A stretch of 64,000 bases of DNA from JARBUG01 sp035628915 (GCA_035628915.1 DASPIW010000036.1:62001-126000); one strand, 5' to 3'; positions 16,859-25,233 are shown, counted from the stretch's first letter. Program-made: numbers and translations. The notes: generated by a model from the sequence alone, not told the origin.

Positions 16859-17641
16859 TCAGATGACCTGGCGATAGTTCAGCAGCAACCGCAGAATGTC
16901 CAGTGCGCCGTACATCCACCGTGTGCCAACGGTGATACGGAGATCCCGCTTCCACCAAACCGCATAGACCGCCGGCAGCAGGCCGACGGAGGGGAGCAGG
17001 GTCTGCCACGGTGTGCCTGCAACAGAGACCGATGAGAGGAGAATGCTTACCAGTGGGGCCCACCGGCCGAGATTTGTCATGCGGGGCAGCAGATAGCCGC
17101 GATAGTAATACTCATCAACAAGTGAGCCAACCATGAGCCGGATCGCCATGAGTGTAAATGTAACGCCCAGCAGCATGGTCCGGGAGCCCGTCGCCAGCTG
17201 TTCAGGCAGGGGAAGCAATGCCCCCGTCGGCACGAGATTGGGCAGCCATGCCCGAAATAGCCCCGGGATCAGCTTGTACAGGGGCGCACCGATGCCAAGG
17301 GTCACGAAGAGGATCCAGGCAAGCAGCAGTGGCAACAGCCAAAAGTATTGGACGAAGGGTGTCCGGTCCCGGTTCAGCACGATGCGCCCCAGGCTCAGGC
17401 GGCCGTGCTCCCGCCAGCCGAGCCAGAGCAAAAGGCCGAACTGCAGCGGTACGACCAGGCAAAGGGTAGTGACGGCCAGTGCCCAGAAGGTGGGCAGGTT
17501 GCTTCTGGCAAAAGTCGGCGCAAGCACCAGATAGCCCAGCAGGGCAACGGTTTCGGGGAGTAAATGGAGGAGAATGATCCGGACGGTGGAGAGGGGCGCC
17601 GGCCCGCCTGGGGTCGGGGCGGCAGTGAGGATGCTACTCAA
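16859..17641 (-). CDS. CPBP-family intramembrane protease-like protein
   Basis: The 260-residue polytopic membrane protein has about seven hydrophobic segments and the CPBP (CAAX protease/bacteriocin-processing) hallmark DEYYYRGYLLPRM near residue 180. The acidic residues and Arg in that motif form the first active-site element. The second and third elements normally supply His residues in later helices. Here the matching stretches read SVSVAGTPW and TRWMYGALDIL, with no His, so catalysis is doubtful. The start is a TTG at 17641, with GGAGGTGG 4 bases upstream. It follows the sigma/anti-sigma pair by 46 bases on the same strand and may take part in, or respond to, that signalling pathway. Confidence 0.75.
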   Translation of the reverse strand: MSSILTAAPTPGGPAPLSTVRIILLHLLPETVALLGYLVLAPTFARSNLPTFWALAVTTLCLVVPLQFGLLLWLGWREHGRLSLGRIVLNRDRTPFVQYFWLLPLLLAWILFVTLGIGAPLYKLIPGLFRAWLPNLVPTGALLPLPEQLATGSRTMLLGVTFTLMAIRLMVGSLVDEYYYRGYLLPRMTNLGRWAPLVSILLSSVSVAGTPWQTLLPSVGLLPAVYAVWWKRDLRITVGTRWMYGALDILRLLLNYRQVI

Positions 17642-17687
17642 GGGACCACCTCCATGGACGCTGTCGAGTCAGACCGTTGCGCCGCGG

Positions 17688-18029
17688 TCACGGGACGAGC
17701 GAGCACCATATGTCAGGCTGCCCTTCGCTAATGCCGAACCCGGGCACCGGCAGCATCCACTCCCTGATTACCGCCTGGACCTGCTCGTGACTCAGGGCAG
17801 CCGTCAGCCCGAATAACACAACCGCTGCAGCAGTTGCCACCCCCCACTGACGCAGGCGCCAGGGGCGGCGCTCCAGCGGGGCTGTTTTCAGCCGGGCCAC
17901 CCGCAGCACGCGCGCCGCCACAGCGGCCGGAACTGCCGGGGCGCCCTGCACCAGCCATTCGAGGTCATGGGCGTCCAGGCCCACGGCCTTCATGAACTCC
18001 CGCTCTTCGCGGTCATACGGCTCAGACAA
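17688..18029 (-). CDS. Membrane-bound anti-sigma-factor-like protein
   Basis: The 113-residue product has an acidic N-terminal cytoplasmic part (SEPYDREEREFMKAVGLD), one transmembrane segment near residue 70 (WGVATAAAVVLFGLTAAL) and a short outer tail ending with LPVPGFGISEG. Its TTG start at 18029 overlaps the end of the ECF sigma gene by 8 bases, with GAAGGGGGTG upstream inside that gene. Coupling to the sigma gene, one membrane span and size all point to the cognate anti-sigma factor. No zinc-finger HxxxCxxC motif is visible, so it is not a classical ZAS protein. The outer domain is unusually short, which may mean truncation. Confidence 0.65.
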   Translation of the reverse strand: MSEPYDREEREFMKAVGLDAHDLEWLVQGAPAVPAAVAARVLRVARLKTAPLERRPWRLRQWGVATAAAVVLFGLTAALSHEQVQAVIREWMLPVPGFGISEGQPDIWCSLVP

Positions 18030-18606
18030 CGTCGGACACCCCCTTCTTCCCCGCCATACGAGCCCGCAGTGCTTGCCGGGCCCGCGACAGCCGGTTGTCA
18101 ATGGCCGTCCTGGTCAGACCGAGGTCCCGGGCAATCTCTGCGATGGGCTCCTCGCAGAAGTACCGGCGAATCAGCAGTTCGCGATCCGATTGGGAGAGGC
18201 TGTCCATGGCTTCGCGCAGGGCGTCGCCCTGATCCTTGAGCAGCGCTTCCTCCTCGGGCGAATCGGGCGCCGCAGGCTCTGGTCTGGGCTCAAGGGGGAT
18301 CACCTTCGCCTCGCCATCAGCGGTGTAGCGCTGGCGCTGAAGCTTGCGCCGGCGGTCCAGCGCTGTATACTTGGTGATCATCAGCAGCCAGCCGGCCAGT
18401 GTTGATTTATGCGGGTCGTACTGGGCAATGCGCTCCCAGGCGCGGGCAAACACATCGGCAGCAACCTCCTCCACGTCCTCAGGAGTTCCCGCCTGCCCGA
18501 GAATCCAGCCGGCAAGATGGTGCACCCGGTCGACGTACAGCCGGACGAGCAGATCCAGGGCCGAAAGGTCTCTGCTCAGGAGGCGTTGGACGAGGTCGTC
18601 AGGCAT
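18022..18606 (-). CDS. RNA polymerase sigma factor, ECF type
   Basis: The 194-residue product is a two-domain sigma-70 factor. Region 2 spans about residues 15-90 (DLLVRLYVDRVHHLAGWI, then DVEEVAADVFARAWERI and WLLMITKYTALDRRR). An acidic, Pro-rich linker (PEPAAPDSPEEE) leads to region 4 at about residues 130-185, with SQSDRELLIRRYF and the helix-turn-helix IAEIARDLGLTRTAIDNRL. The ATG at 18606 is preceded by AGGAAAGGAG. It leads a three-gene operon with the putative anti-sigma factor and a CPBP-like membrane protein, an arrangement typical of envelope-stress sensing. I could not see a convincing autoregulatory ECF promoter upstream. Confidence 0.92.
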   Translation of the reverse strand: MPDDLVQRLLSRDLSALDLLVRLYVDRVHHLAGWILGQAGTPEDVEEVAADVFARAWERIAQYDPHKSTLAGWLLMITKYTALDRRRKLQRQRYTADGEAKVIPLEPRPEPAAPDSPEEEALLKDQGDALREAMDSLSQSDRELLIRRYFCEEPIAEIARDLGLTRTAIDNRLSRARQALRARMAGKKGVSDVV

Positions 18607-18679
18607 GGAACGTCGCTCCTTTCCTGCCCAATTCACCAAGTACTACGGCATGAGGTAGAAAATTCTCGCAGAAATAGTG

Positions 18680-18708
18680 AAACCCCTTGGGAAAGTACCC
18701 AGGGGGTT
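18680..18708 (-). terminator. Terminator after the ABC-2 permease operon
   Basis: On the minus strand CCCCCTGGG and CCCAAGGGG pair (one mismatch) around TACTTT, followed by TTTCACTATTTC. It begins at the stop codon of the last permease gene. Confidence 0.7.
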
Positions 18709-19499
18709 TAGCTGCCGGTGCTGTGATACCTCCGGATGCCGGCCCGCCAGATTGCCACAGCCAGCCCGAAGAAGGCGACCCCCATGACGGGCGTTAGCAG
18801 CGACCATCCGATGAAAGCTTCACGCCGAAGGAAGTAGGCAGCCGGGTAGAAACCCACGAACGCGAAAGGGAAGATCCAACTAAGCAGTATACGCAGAGCC
18901 CGGTTATAAATCGCCGTGGGATAGCGCCCGTAGTTGTTGACGTTCCAGAGCAGCGGCAGCAGCCCCGTCCGGCCGTCGTACCAGAAACCGATGGCCGCCA
19001 GCGCCAGGTAGACGCCCAGGTAAACCAGTGTGGACCCGACCGTCAGCAGAACCAGCAGGGGAACGTCGTACCAACGCCAGTCCAGGCCCAGGGCGCCCCC
19101 CGACCAGAGCATGATCGCCACACCGGTTATTAGCCCCATGAGGGGCTCCAGTTCGATGCCCTCCAGCAGGAGCTGGAAAAGGGCGTTGGCCGGCCGCAGC
19201 AGCAGGCGGTCCAGTTCGCCCTTGATGATGTAGCGGTCGGTGAAATCCCACACGCCGCCGGAAAGCATGCCGAAAAAGGCGTAGGGCAGCAGGAAATAGC
19301 CGTACACGAAGAAGACTTCCTCCTGCCGCCAGCCGGTGAGGCTCGGTACCTGCTGAAAAACGACCAGCAGGAACACGATGGCCACGGATTGATACAGCAC
19401 ATCGGTCACAAGGCCCGCGAGGAGGTCGGCCCGGTATTCCAGCCGACCTTTGGCGTACTGGGCCACATAGCTCCAGAACAGCTCCCAGTAAAACTTCAT
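18708..19499 (-). CDS. ABC-2 type exporter permease, second subunit
   Basis: The 263-residue protein has six hydrophobic segments and belongs by pattern to the ABC-2 permease group COG3694/DUF990. Landmarks are the N-terminal amphipathic WELFWSYVAQYAKGRLEYRADL, the ELDRLLLRPAN loop after the second helix, and the closing FLRREAF...GIRRYHSTGS. It follows the other permease by 4 bases, with GGGAGGG before its ATG at 19499. With the permease at 19504-20292 and the ATPase at 21203-22189 it would form an exporter. Related systems are poorly characterised; the cargo is unknown. Confidence 0.85.
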   Translation of the reverse strand: MKFYWELFWSYVAQYAKGRLEYRADLLAGLVTDVLYQSVAIVFLLVVFQQVPSLTGWRQEEVFFVYGYFLLPYAFFGMLSGGVWDFTDRYIIKGELDRLLLRPANALFQLLLEGIELEPLMGLITGVAIMLWSGGALGLDWRWYDVPLLVLLTVGSTLVYLGVYLALAAIGFWYDGRTGLLPLLWNVNNYGRYPTAIYNRALRILLSWIFPFAFVGFYPAAYFLRREAFIGWSLLTPVMGVAFFGLAVAIWRAGIRRYHSTGS

Positions 19500-19503
19500 G
19501 CGC

Positions 19504-20292
19504 CTACCCTCCCTGAACCACGAGGTAGCGCCGCGCCCGGCGCCAGAGGCCCCAGGTGAGGGCGCCCAGCGCGAGAATCCAGGCCGCCTGCAGCCCGATG
19601 GCAGCCCAGGCTTCCCGGCCCTGGAGGCTCCCCGTGAAAATCATATTGGGCAGGTAGGAGATCGTCTGGAACGGCAGCCACCGGATGACGGCCTGCAGCC
19701 AGCCCGGATAGAACTGAAGCGGCAGAAAGAGGCCCGACAGCAGGTCGGTGGCCAGGCTCTTGGCCCAGCGAAGGCCCTGGGCGTTGTGGAGAAAGAAGGT
19801 CAGCAATCCGAAGACGGCGTTGAGGAGTGCGTTGACAAAGAAGGCCATAGCCCCTGCCACGGCCCAGAGCCCGTAAGTGCCGGGGTCCCCGGGCAGTTGC
19901 ACGGGAAAGAGGAGCGTAGCCACCACCATGCCCGGGATCATCCAGAAAGTGAGGCGGAAGAGCCCCTCCCCGAGCGCGGAGAAGAGCTTGCCAGCCAGGT
20001 AATTGTAAGGCCGAATCATCTGAATGGCGACGGCGCCGGATTTGATTTCGTCGGCGATCTCGCGGTCGAGGTTGTTGAAGTAGAACGACCGTGTCATCCA
20101 CGAGACGGCCAGGTAGGTGGTCATGGCGGCGACCGTCATGCCGCCCAGCGTCTCGCGGCTACCGTAGACAGCGCTCCAGAGGAAGTAATACCCCCCCGTA
20201 TAGACGACATAGGTCAGGATACCGCTGAAGTAGTTGAGCCGGTACGCCAGCATGGTGAGAAACCGGATCCGTACCATCTCCACATAGGCCAC
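19504..20292 (-). CDS. ABC-2 type exporter permease, first subunit
   Basis: The 262-residue protein has about six membrane segments and matches the COG4587-like permease pattern: MAYVEMVRIRFLTMLAYRLN at the start, DEIKSGAVAIQMIRPYNY after helix 2, and LPFQTISYLPNMIFTG near residue 210. The start is a GTG at 20292, 2 bases after the stop of the Gfo/Idh/MocA gene, with GGGGGGTG upstream. The very tight spacing implies translational coupling through the whole operon. It is expected to pair with the neighbouring permease in the cytoplasmic membrane to export a substrate using the DrrA-like ATPase. Confidence 0.85.
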   Translation of the reverse strand: MAYVEMVRIRFLTMLAYRLNYFSGILTYVVYTGGYYFLWSAVYGSRETLGGMTVAAMTTYLAVSWMTRSFYFNNLDREIADEIKSGAVAIQMIRPYNYLAGKLFSALGEGLFRLTFWMIPGMVVATLLFPVQLPGDPGTYGLWAVAGAMAFFVNALLNAVFGLLTFFLHNAQGLRWAKSLATDLLSGLFLPLQFYPGWLQAVIRWLPFQTISYLPNMIFTGSLQGREAWAAIGLQAAWILALGALTWGLWRRARRYLVVQGG

Positions 20293-20294
20293 GG

Positions 20295-21206
20295 CTAGCC
20301 GGCACCCCCCGTAAGGATCGCCTCGGCCAGTTCCTGGGTCCGGAAGGCTTCGGCGGCCGTGGTGTCAGGCTGGGCGCCGGTCCGCAGGCAAGTGAGGAAG
20401 TGCTCGGTGGCGCCGGCCATGCCTTTCTTCTCCAGCGTGGTGGACCAGGAGCCGAAGAGGGGCTCCACCCGCTCTTTCCCGTGCTCACGGATGCGCAGGT
20501 GCTCCATCTCCTCCACAATCACCGTCAGGCCGCCGCCATGCAGTTCCACCCGCTCGGTGGCGGCGCCCGCGCCGTACGACTGGGAAAGGTGAACGACAGC
20601 CCCGCTGTTCGTAGCCAACTGCGCCGCTGCCAGGCCGGTGCGGCAGATTGACGCCGCCACGGTCGCCTCACCGGCAAAGAAGCGGGCGAGATCGATGATG
20701 TGAATCGTATCATCCATGACCACTTGCCGCACGCTCCACCCGGAATGATCCCCGCTGCGGTGCTTGGTGATCTGAATGAGCTCCGGGGGGCGCCCGCCGA
20801 ACAGCTCCTTCGCCCGCCGGTAAGCGGGGGCGTAGCGGCGGTTGAACCCGACCATCAGAAACCGGCCCTCTGCCGCTTCGACGATGCGGCGGGCGCCGTC
20901 CAGGTCGTTGGCCAGCGGCTTTTCCATGTATACGGCAATGCCCGCGTTCAGCAGGGCCACCGCCTGGTCGGGGTGTGCCTCGGTGGCGCTGAGCAGATAG
21001 GCGGCGGCGGGCTTCAGGGCCAGGATCTCCTCGAAAGTCCGGGCCTTCAGGGCGAGGCGGAACTGCGCAGTCAGATCGGCCACTCGGGCGCCCGTCCGGC
21101 TGGCCAGACCGACGATCTCCACGCCGGGGTGGTTGACAAGCACGGGCAAGTGCGCTTTCAGGGCGATGGAGCCCAGCCCCACGACGCCCACTGTGATCCT
21201 GTTCAT
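20295..21206 (-). CDS. Gfo/Idh/MocA-family NAD(P)-dependent dehydrogenase
   Basis: The 303-residue product has an N-terminal Rossmann fold (TVGVVGLGSIALKAHLPVL), the family's EKPLAND motif near residue 96 (Lys-Pro of the active site), and the substrate-domain segment DDTIHIIDLARFF, in which the Asp and His are the usual catalytic positions. Such enzymes oxidise or reduce sugars, inositols or related alcohols. It lies inside an ABC exporter operon. Its ATG overlaps the stop of the ATPase gene by 4 bases (ATGA) and the first permease starts 2 bases after its own stop. This placement suggests it makes or modifies the exported compound, or senses it; that is inference. Confidence 0.88.
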   Translation of the reverse strand: MNRITVGVVGLGSIALKAHLPVLVNHPGVEIVGLASRTGARVADLTAQFRLALKARTFEEILALKPAAAYLLSATEAHPDQAVALLNAGIAVYMEKPLANDLDGARRIVEAAEGRFLMVGFNRRYAPAYRRAKELFGGRPPELIQITKHRSGDHSGWSVRQVVMDDTIHIIDLARFFAGEATVAASICRTGLAAAQLATNSGAVVHLSQSYGAGAATERVELHGGGLTVIVEEMEHLRIREHGKERVEPLFGSWSTTLEKKGMAGATEHFLTCLRTGAQPDTTAAEAFRTQELAEAILTGGAG

Positions 21207-22189
21207 GCCATGACGCCTCCCGTCTCGTACATCCGGCGGACGATCTCTTCCATACCGGCCTCCAATACTGTAATGTCCCGCACGGGACCTAGCTTGAGGA
21301 GGGCGGGGAGCAGGTCGGACAGGTCCTCCCCCTCGCCCAGGCGGAAGCGGAACGTCGCTTCGTCTTCCCGCTCAAAGGCCCGGCTCAGGCTGCCCGGATC
21401 CACATCGACCCCGAAGACGACCCGGACCGTCCGGTCGCCGGCCCAGCGCTGGCGCAGGTCGGTCAGCAGGCCGTCGTAAACGATGCGTCCCCGGTCGAGC
21501 ATGACGACCCGGCGACAGAGCGCTTCAATGTCCGACAGGTCGTGGGTGGTCAGGAGGATGGTGGTGCCGTACCGCCGGTTCAACTCTTTGAGGAACTCCC
21601 GGATGCGCAGTTTGACGCTGACATCGAGCCCGATGGTCGGCTCGTCCAGAAAGAGGAGCGACGGCCGGTGCAGCAGGGCGGCGGCCATTTCACAGCGCAT
21701 GCGCTGACCCAGCGAGAGCTTGCGTACCGGCGTCGCCATGAGGGGGCCGATCTCCAGGACGTCTGCCACGCCGCCCAGGAAGTATTCCCTGAACTGCTGG
21801 TCGCTGACCCGGTAAATCCGCTGCAGCAACCGGAACGACTCCTGCACCGCGATGTCCCACCAGAGCTGGGAGCGCTGGCCGAACACGACGCCGATGGTCC
21901 GGACAAACCGTTCCCGCTCCCGGTGTGGGTCGAAACCGCCGACCCGCAGGGTGCCGGACGTCGGCTGCAGAATGCCGGTCAGCATCTTGATGGTGGTGGA
22001 CTTGCCGGCCCCGTTGGCGCCGATGTAGCCGACGATTTCGCCTGACTCCACGGTCAGGTTGATCCGGTCGACGGCGCGCAGCGTGGCATGCTGCCGGTCG
22101 AAAAGGTCCCGCAGGGCGCCGCCCAGGCCCGGACGGCTGCGCGTGACCCGAAACTCCTTGGTCAGTCCCTTTGCCTCGATGGCTGGCAT
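21203..22189 (-). CDS. ABC exporter ATP-binding protein
   Basis: The 328-residue ATPase has Walker A GANGAGKST, Q-loop VFGQRSQLWW, signature KLSLGQRMRCEMA (LSLGQ in place of LSGGQ), Walker B LLFLDEPTIGLD and H-loop LLTTHDLSD. The C-terminal 80 residues are an accessory domain typical of the COG4586 group. ATP hydrolysis would drive the two ABC-2 permeases downstream. The ATG at 22189 begins MPAIEAKGLTKEF; the longer frame overlaps mgtE and lacks homology. The SD before it is weak. It is first in a four-gene operon (ATPase, dehydrogenase, permease, permease). Confidence 0.9.
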   Translation of the reverse strand: MPAIEAKGLTKEFRVTRSRPGLGGALRDLFDRQHATLRAVDRINLTVESGEIVGYIGANGAGKSTTIKMLTGILQPTSGTLRVGGFDPHRERERFVRTIGVVFGQRSQLWWDIAVQESFRLLQRIYRVSDQQFREYFLGGVADVLEIGPLMATPVRKLSLGQRMRCEMAAALLHRPSLLFLDEPTIGLDVSVKLRIREFLKELNRRYGTTILLTTHDLSDIEALCRRVVMLDRGRIVYDGLLTDLRQRWAGDRTVRVVFGVDVDPGSLSRAFEREDEATFRFRLGEGEDLSDLLPALLKLGPVRDITVLEAGMEEIVRRMYETGGVMA

Positions 22190-22253
22190 GGAATGAATCA
22201 CCCGTTCCTGTTCATGTAGGCGGCTTGCTAGGGGGATGATTTTCCACAGAGGC

Positions 22254-23630
22254 TCACCCAACACCTGCCCCGCGCAGCACCAGTGCCGCCACCCCGTAGT
22301 AGACCAGCATGGATGTATTGTCGGTCAGGGTGGTGATGAACGGACCCGACGCCACCGCCGGGTCGATGCCGAGCCGGTGAATGACGACGGGAAAGAGCCC
22401 GCCCAGCACCTTGGCAATGAACAGGTTGGCTGCGAGAGCACCGCCAATGGCCAGGCCGAAGCGGGCCGACCCCTGCCAGAGCCAGCCCGTCAGCAGGAGC
22501 GTCCCGCCGACAACCACGCCCACGATCACACCGACGAGGGCTTCGCGCAGCACCACCCGGGGCATGTCGTCCGCTTCAATCTCCCCTGTGGCAAGGCCGC
22601 GCACGACCACGGCCAGCGCCTGGGTGGCGGCGTTGCCGCTCTCACCCGCCATGACCACGGTGAACAGCGCTAGCATCACCGCCGTCGCCGGGGCGACCAG
22701 CCCGGAGAACCGCTCCACAATGAAGCTGGAGCCCATTTCAAGGAAGAGCAGGCTGACCAGCCAGGGCAGCCGGGGGCGGGCCAGTTCCCACGCCGAGACC
22801 GGCAGCGACGGAGCCAGGGGCTCTTCGGGCACCGAGACCGCGCCCAACTGGTAGATATCCTCCGTGGCCTCTTCTTGCAGGACGTCGATCACATCATCAA
22901 CCGTGATGATACCGAGCAGCCGGTTCTCCTGTGAGACGACGGGCACCGCCACGAAATCGTACTGGGAGACGATGCGGGCGGCTGCTTCCTGGTCCATGGC
23001 GGCGGGCACCGACACTACCGCATCGTTCATCACCTCTGCGATCGGCGTCTGCGGGTGGGCGAGAATCAATTCGCGCAGGCTTGCAACCCCCGTCAGGCGG
23101 CCTGCGGCGTCCACGACGTAGATCAGTGAGACGGTCTCTGCCTCCCGGCCGACTTTGCGGATGTGGTTTAGTACTTCCGCAACGGTCATCGTCTGCCGGA
23201 CGGAGACATAGTCGACCGTCATGCGCCCCCCCGCTGAGTTCTCGGGATAGGCCATCAGGCCCCGGACGGTCTCCGCGTATTCGGTCGGCAGCAGGCTCAG
23301 CAGTTGTTCCGCCTGGCGCGGATGGATGGCGCCTGCGAGGTCCACCACGGCGTCGGAGGACATTTGGTCAAGAATCGGGCGTGCGACGTCCTCCGGCAGG
23401 TGGCGCAACAGCCGATATTGCTGTATGTACTCCAGGTGCTCCAGCACTTCCGCGGCCGCCGGCGGCTCCAGCATGGCGAGCAGGCGCCGGGCGTCATCCC
23501 CCGGCAGTTCGGTGACCACCACCGACAGGTCATACGGCTGTACGCCCACCAGGTACTCGCCGGGCGGCGCCGCCGGATAGTGAAGCAGTTCCGAGATGCT
23601 GTCGAAGAGCTCAGCGACGGTCTGGCGCAT
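22254..23630 (-). CDS. mgtE: Magnesium transporter MgtE
   Basis: The 458-residue product has the full MgtE layout. An N-domain of short helices comes first (EYLVGVQPYDLSVVVTELPG...ILDQMSSDAVVDL). A CBS pair covers about residues 135-260 (MTVDYVSVRQTMTVAEVL, ITVDDVIDVLQEEATED). Five membrane helices follow, with the pore region GESGNAATQALAVVVRGLATGE and a closing FITTLTDNTSMLVYYG. It takes up Mg2+ across the cytoplasmic membrane and is gated by cytosolic Mg2+ through the N and CBS domains. GGAGG precedes the ATG at 23630. I see no M-box riboswitch; the upstream gap is only 93 bp. Confidence 0.95.
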   Translation of the reverse strand: MRQTVAELFDSISELLHYPAAPPGEYLVGVQPYDLSVVVTELPGDDARRLLAMLEPPAAAEVLEHLEYIQQYRLLRHLPEDVARPILDQMSSDAVVDLAGAIHPRQAEQLLSLLPTEYAETVRGLMAYPENSAGGRMTVDYVSVRQTMTVAEVLNHIRKVGREAETVSLIYVVDAAGRLTGVASLRELILAHPQTPIAEVMNDAVVSVPAAMDQEAAARIVSQYDFVAVPVVSQENRLLGIITVDDVIDVLQEEATEDIYQLGAVSVPEEPLAPSLPVSAWELARPRLPWLVSLLFLEMGSSFIVERFSGLVAPATAVMLALFTVVMAGESGNAATQALAVVVRGLATGEIEADDMPRVVLREALVGVIVGVVVGGTLLLTGWLWQGSARFGLAIGGALAANLFIAKVLGGLFPVVIHRLGIDPAVASGPFITTLTDNTSMLVYYGVAALVLRGAGVG

Positions 23631-23663
23631 GGCGATCAGCCTCCGTGGTCTACGGGCGCCAGA

Positions 23664-23688
23664 CAGGGCTGCCCGGCGGGCAGCCCTG
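23664..23688. other. Perfect 11-bp inverted repeat between coat gene and mgtE
   Basis: CAGGGCTGCCC / GGGCAGCCCTG with a 3-base loop, 35 bases after the coat-gene stop and 34 bases before mgtE. There is no T-run on the minus strand, so it is a weak terminator or a processing/regulatory hairpin. Confidence 0.6.
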
Positions 23689-23723
23689 CTGGTTTGTCGG
23701 GGTATGTGCCCTGACTGGCTCGG

Positions 23724-24218
23724 TTAGTGGCGGGTGGGAGCGCCCATGGTCTGCATGGCCTGCGCCCTGGCCTGCTGCATGGCCGTGGTGGTGGACTGGC
23801 TGGGCGCCCGGCTCCCGGTAGCATCGGGCATTTTGGACGGGAATGGCAGCTGGATCTGAAGCTGCCGGGCGTTGGAAAAGGCGTCGGCGACGCCCTGTGC
23901 GTCGGCCACCGGCAGGCGGTACCAGCCCTTCTTGAACATGGTGGCGTAGACCTGGCGTTCGAGATCCTTCACCTTGCTGTGATTCTGCTTCCAAACCTGG
24001 AAAAGTGCGTCGTGGCTGGCCTCGTTCATAGCCGTGTCGTAGCCGTCGGACAGGTACTTCATCTGCGAGAGCAGGTCCTGCATGCGGTCCCTGTCGTTGA
24101 CGTTCGGGTCGGTCTGCTTGGGCAGCCCCTCAGCTTCGTGGTGGAACATGATTACGTGGCCGCCTTCGAAGGTGAACTGGGGCTGGGGCAGTTGGGTGTG
24201 GCCCTGCGTCTGCTGCAT
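23724..24218 (-). CDS. CotF-like spore coat protein
   Basis: The 164-residue protein resembles the coat protein F (CotF) family: a helical core with DRDRMQDLLSQMKYLSDGYDTAMNEASHDALF, followed by a Tyr/Lys segment (FKKGWYRLPVADAQ), then a Gln/Ala/Thr-rich tail. Such proteins are assembled into the spore coat. The ATG at 24218 has GGGGAAGGGGG upstream. It is 21 bases downstream of another small coat-like gene, so both are probably made together late in sporulation. The Gln/Met-rich N-terminus is low complexity. No sigma-K-type promoter could be read with confidence. Confidence 0.75.
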   Translation of the reverse strand: MQQTQGHTQLPQPQFTFEGGHVIMFHHEAEGLPKQTDPNVNDRDRMQDLLSQMKYLSDGYDTAMNEASHDALFQVWKQNHSKVKDLERQVYATMFKKGWYRLPVADAQGVADAFSNARQLQIQLPFPSKMPDATGSRAPSQSTTTAMQQARAQAMQTMGAPTRH

Positions 24219-24239
24219 CCTTCTTACCCCCTTCCCCTG

Positions 24240-24515
24240 CTACTTGCAGGCGAACTGTGAGACCATGGGCTGAGCGCCGCTGACGGCGGACTGGACGGTC
24301 TGTTGGACGTGCTCGCCCAGGTGCTGGACCACGGATTCCAGGTTCCGCTGGTGCTGCTCGGCGATTTGGAACATGAGATGGCGGCATTCCGGCTCCAGGG
24401 TCTGGTGGGCATACTGGAACGCCTTCTTGCAGGCCACCAGTTCCCAGGCGATGGCGTCCTTCATGTAGGACAGATCCTTCTCGGTAAGGGGGGTCATCTG
24501 CTCCGTTTGGTTCAC
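24240..24515 (-). CDS. Small CotF-like/ferritin-like helical protein
   Basis: The 91-residue product is almost entirely helical, with LTEKDLSYMKDAIAWELVAC and a second amphipathic helix LEPECRHLMFQIAEQHQRNL. Similar short proteins accompany CotF-type coat proteins in spore formers. The ATG-equivalent start is a GTG at 24515 with AAAGGAGGG 6 bases upstream. It is first in a two-gene unit with the CotF-like protein. Two Cys and several His residues could bind metal, but no canonical site is seen. Assignment to the coat is by family resemblance and context. Confidence 0.65.
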   Translation of the reverse strand: MNQTEQMTPLTEKDLSYMKDAIAWELVACKKAFQYAHQTLEPECRHLMFQIAEQHQRNLESVVQHLGEHVQQTVQSAVSGAQPMVSQFACK

Positions 24516-24604
24516 GTGTGTCCCTCCTTTTCAAGCGAATCCAATCCATAGTGTTGCCGCTGCTCAACATAAAATGCGCGCGCTGCGGTTTTCGCCGCGA
24601 AGAA

Positions 24605-24638
24605 GCCAGCCCCCCGGGTTGGAGGGCTGGCCGTTTTT
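24605..24638. terminator. Hairpin terminator
   Basis: GCCAGCCC / GGGCTGGC stem, with CGTTTTT on the + side and CTTCTTC on the - side. It ends the DinB-like gene (-), which stops at 24645. Confidence 0.65.
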
Positions 24639-24644
24639 CGCATG

Positions 24645-25097
24645 CTAGTACTGCGCGGGCTGCATGCCCTTAAGCCGCAAGTAGGTGACCATCTGCCCGC
24701 GGTGGTGGGCTTCGTGGGCCAGGAAGCCGTACAGGAGCTGCACGAAGGGCTCGGGCGCCCCCCACGGGGTCTTGACGGCCCGGTCGTACTGCTCGGGCTC
24801 CAGCCCTCCGTAGAATGCGAGCTCGAGGGCCATCACCTCGTCAAACTGCTGCAGCACTGCTTCCATGGTCGGGAACCTCTCCAGGTCCATCCCCTGATCC
24901 CACTTCCACTCCTTGCCCTGCAAGGCCTCCAGCAGCGTCTTCTGCGCGGAGATCAGATGCAGCGCCTGGCCGCCAAAGGTCATCTGCTCGGGAGTCGGCC
25001 TGTAATGAAGGTCTCCGTCCACCATGGCCGCAATGGTTTCCCGGGTGATCCGCCGTTCGCTCTTCAAGTTCGCCAGCCATATCTCCTTGATGTTCAC
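24645..25097 (-). CDS. DinB/YfiT-family protein
   Basis: The 150-residue protein fits the DinB four-helix bundle. Metal-binding His candidates occur in the helix QALHLISAQKTLLEAL and in the paired motif FLAHEAHHRGQM near residue 130. DinB-like proteins include thiol-dependent metalloenzymes such as bacillithiol transferases; many have no known role. The start is a GTG at 25097 with CAAGGGGG upstream. It stands alone on the minus strand with a terminator after it. There is no LexA-type box visible in the 130-bp divergent region to the 2H phosphoesterase gene. Confidence 0.85.
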   Translation of the reverse strand: MNIKEIWLANLKSERRITRETIAAMVDGDLHYRPTPEQMTFGGQALHLISAQKTLLEALQGKEWKWDQGMDLERFPTMEAVLQQFDEVMALELAFYGGLEPEQYDRAVKTPWGAPEPFVQLLYGFLAHEAHHRGQMVTYLRLKGMQPAQY

Positions 25098-25233
25098 GCG
25101 GTTACCCCCTTGTTGTCATACTAGTGTTTATGTTCGGCAAACCGAGGGAGAATCCTCCCGGCAGGTATGCCGGCTGCCAGGAGGGAATTGCTAGGGGAGC
25201 CTGCATGTCCTGGGGAGGGTTATACAGAACGCG

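Noticed and set aside
23631..23723. M-box magnesium riboswitch before mgtE
   Set aside because: The gap is only 93 bp and holds just one simple hairpin, too short for an M-box.
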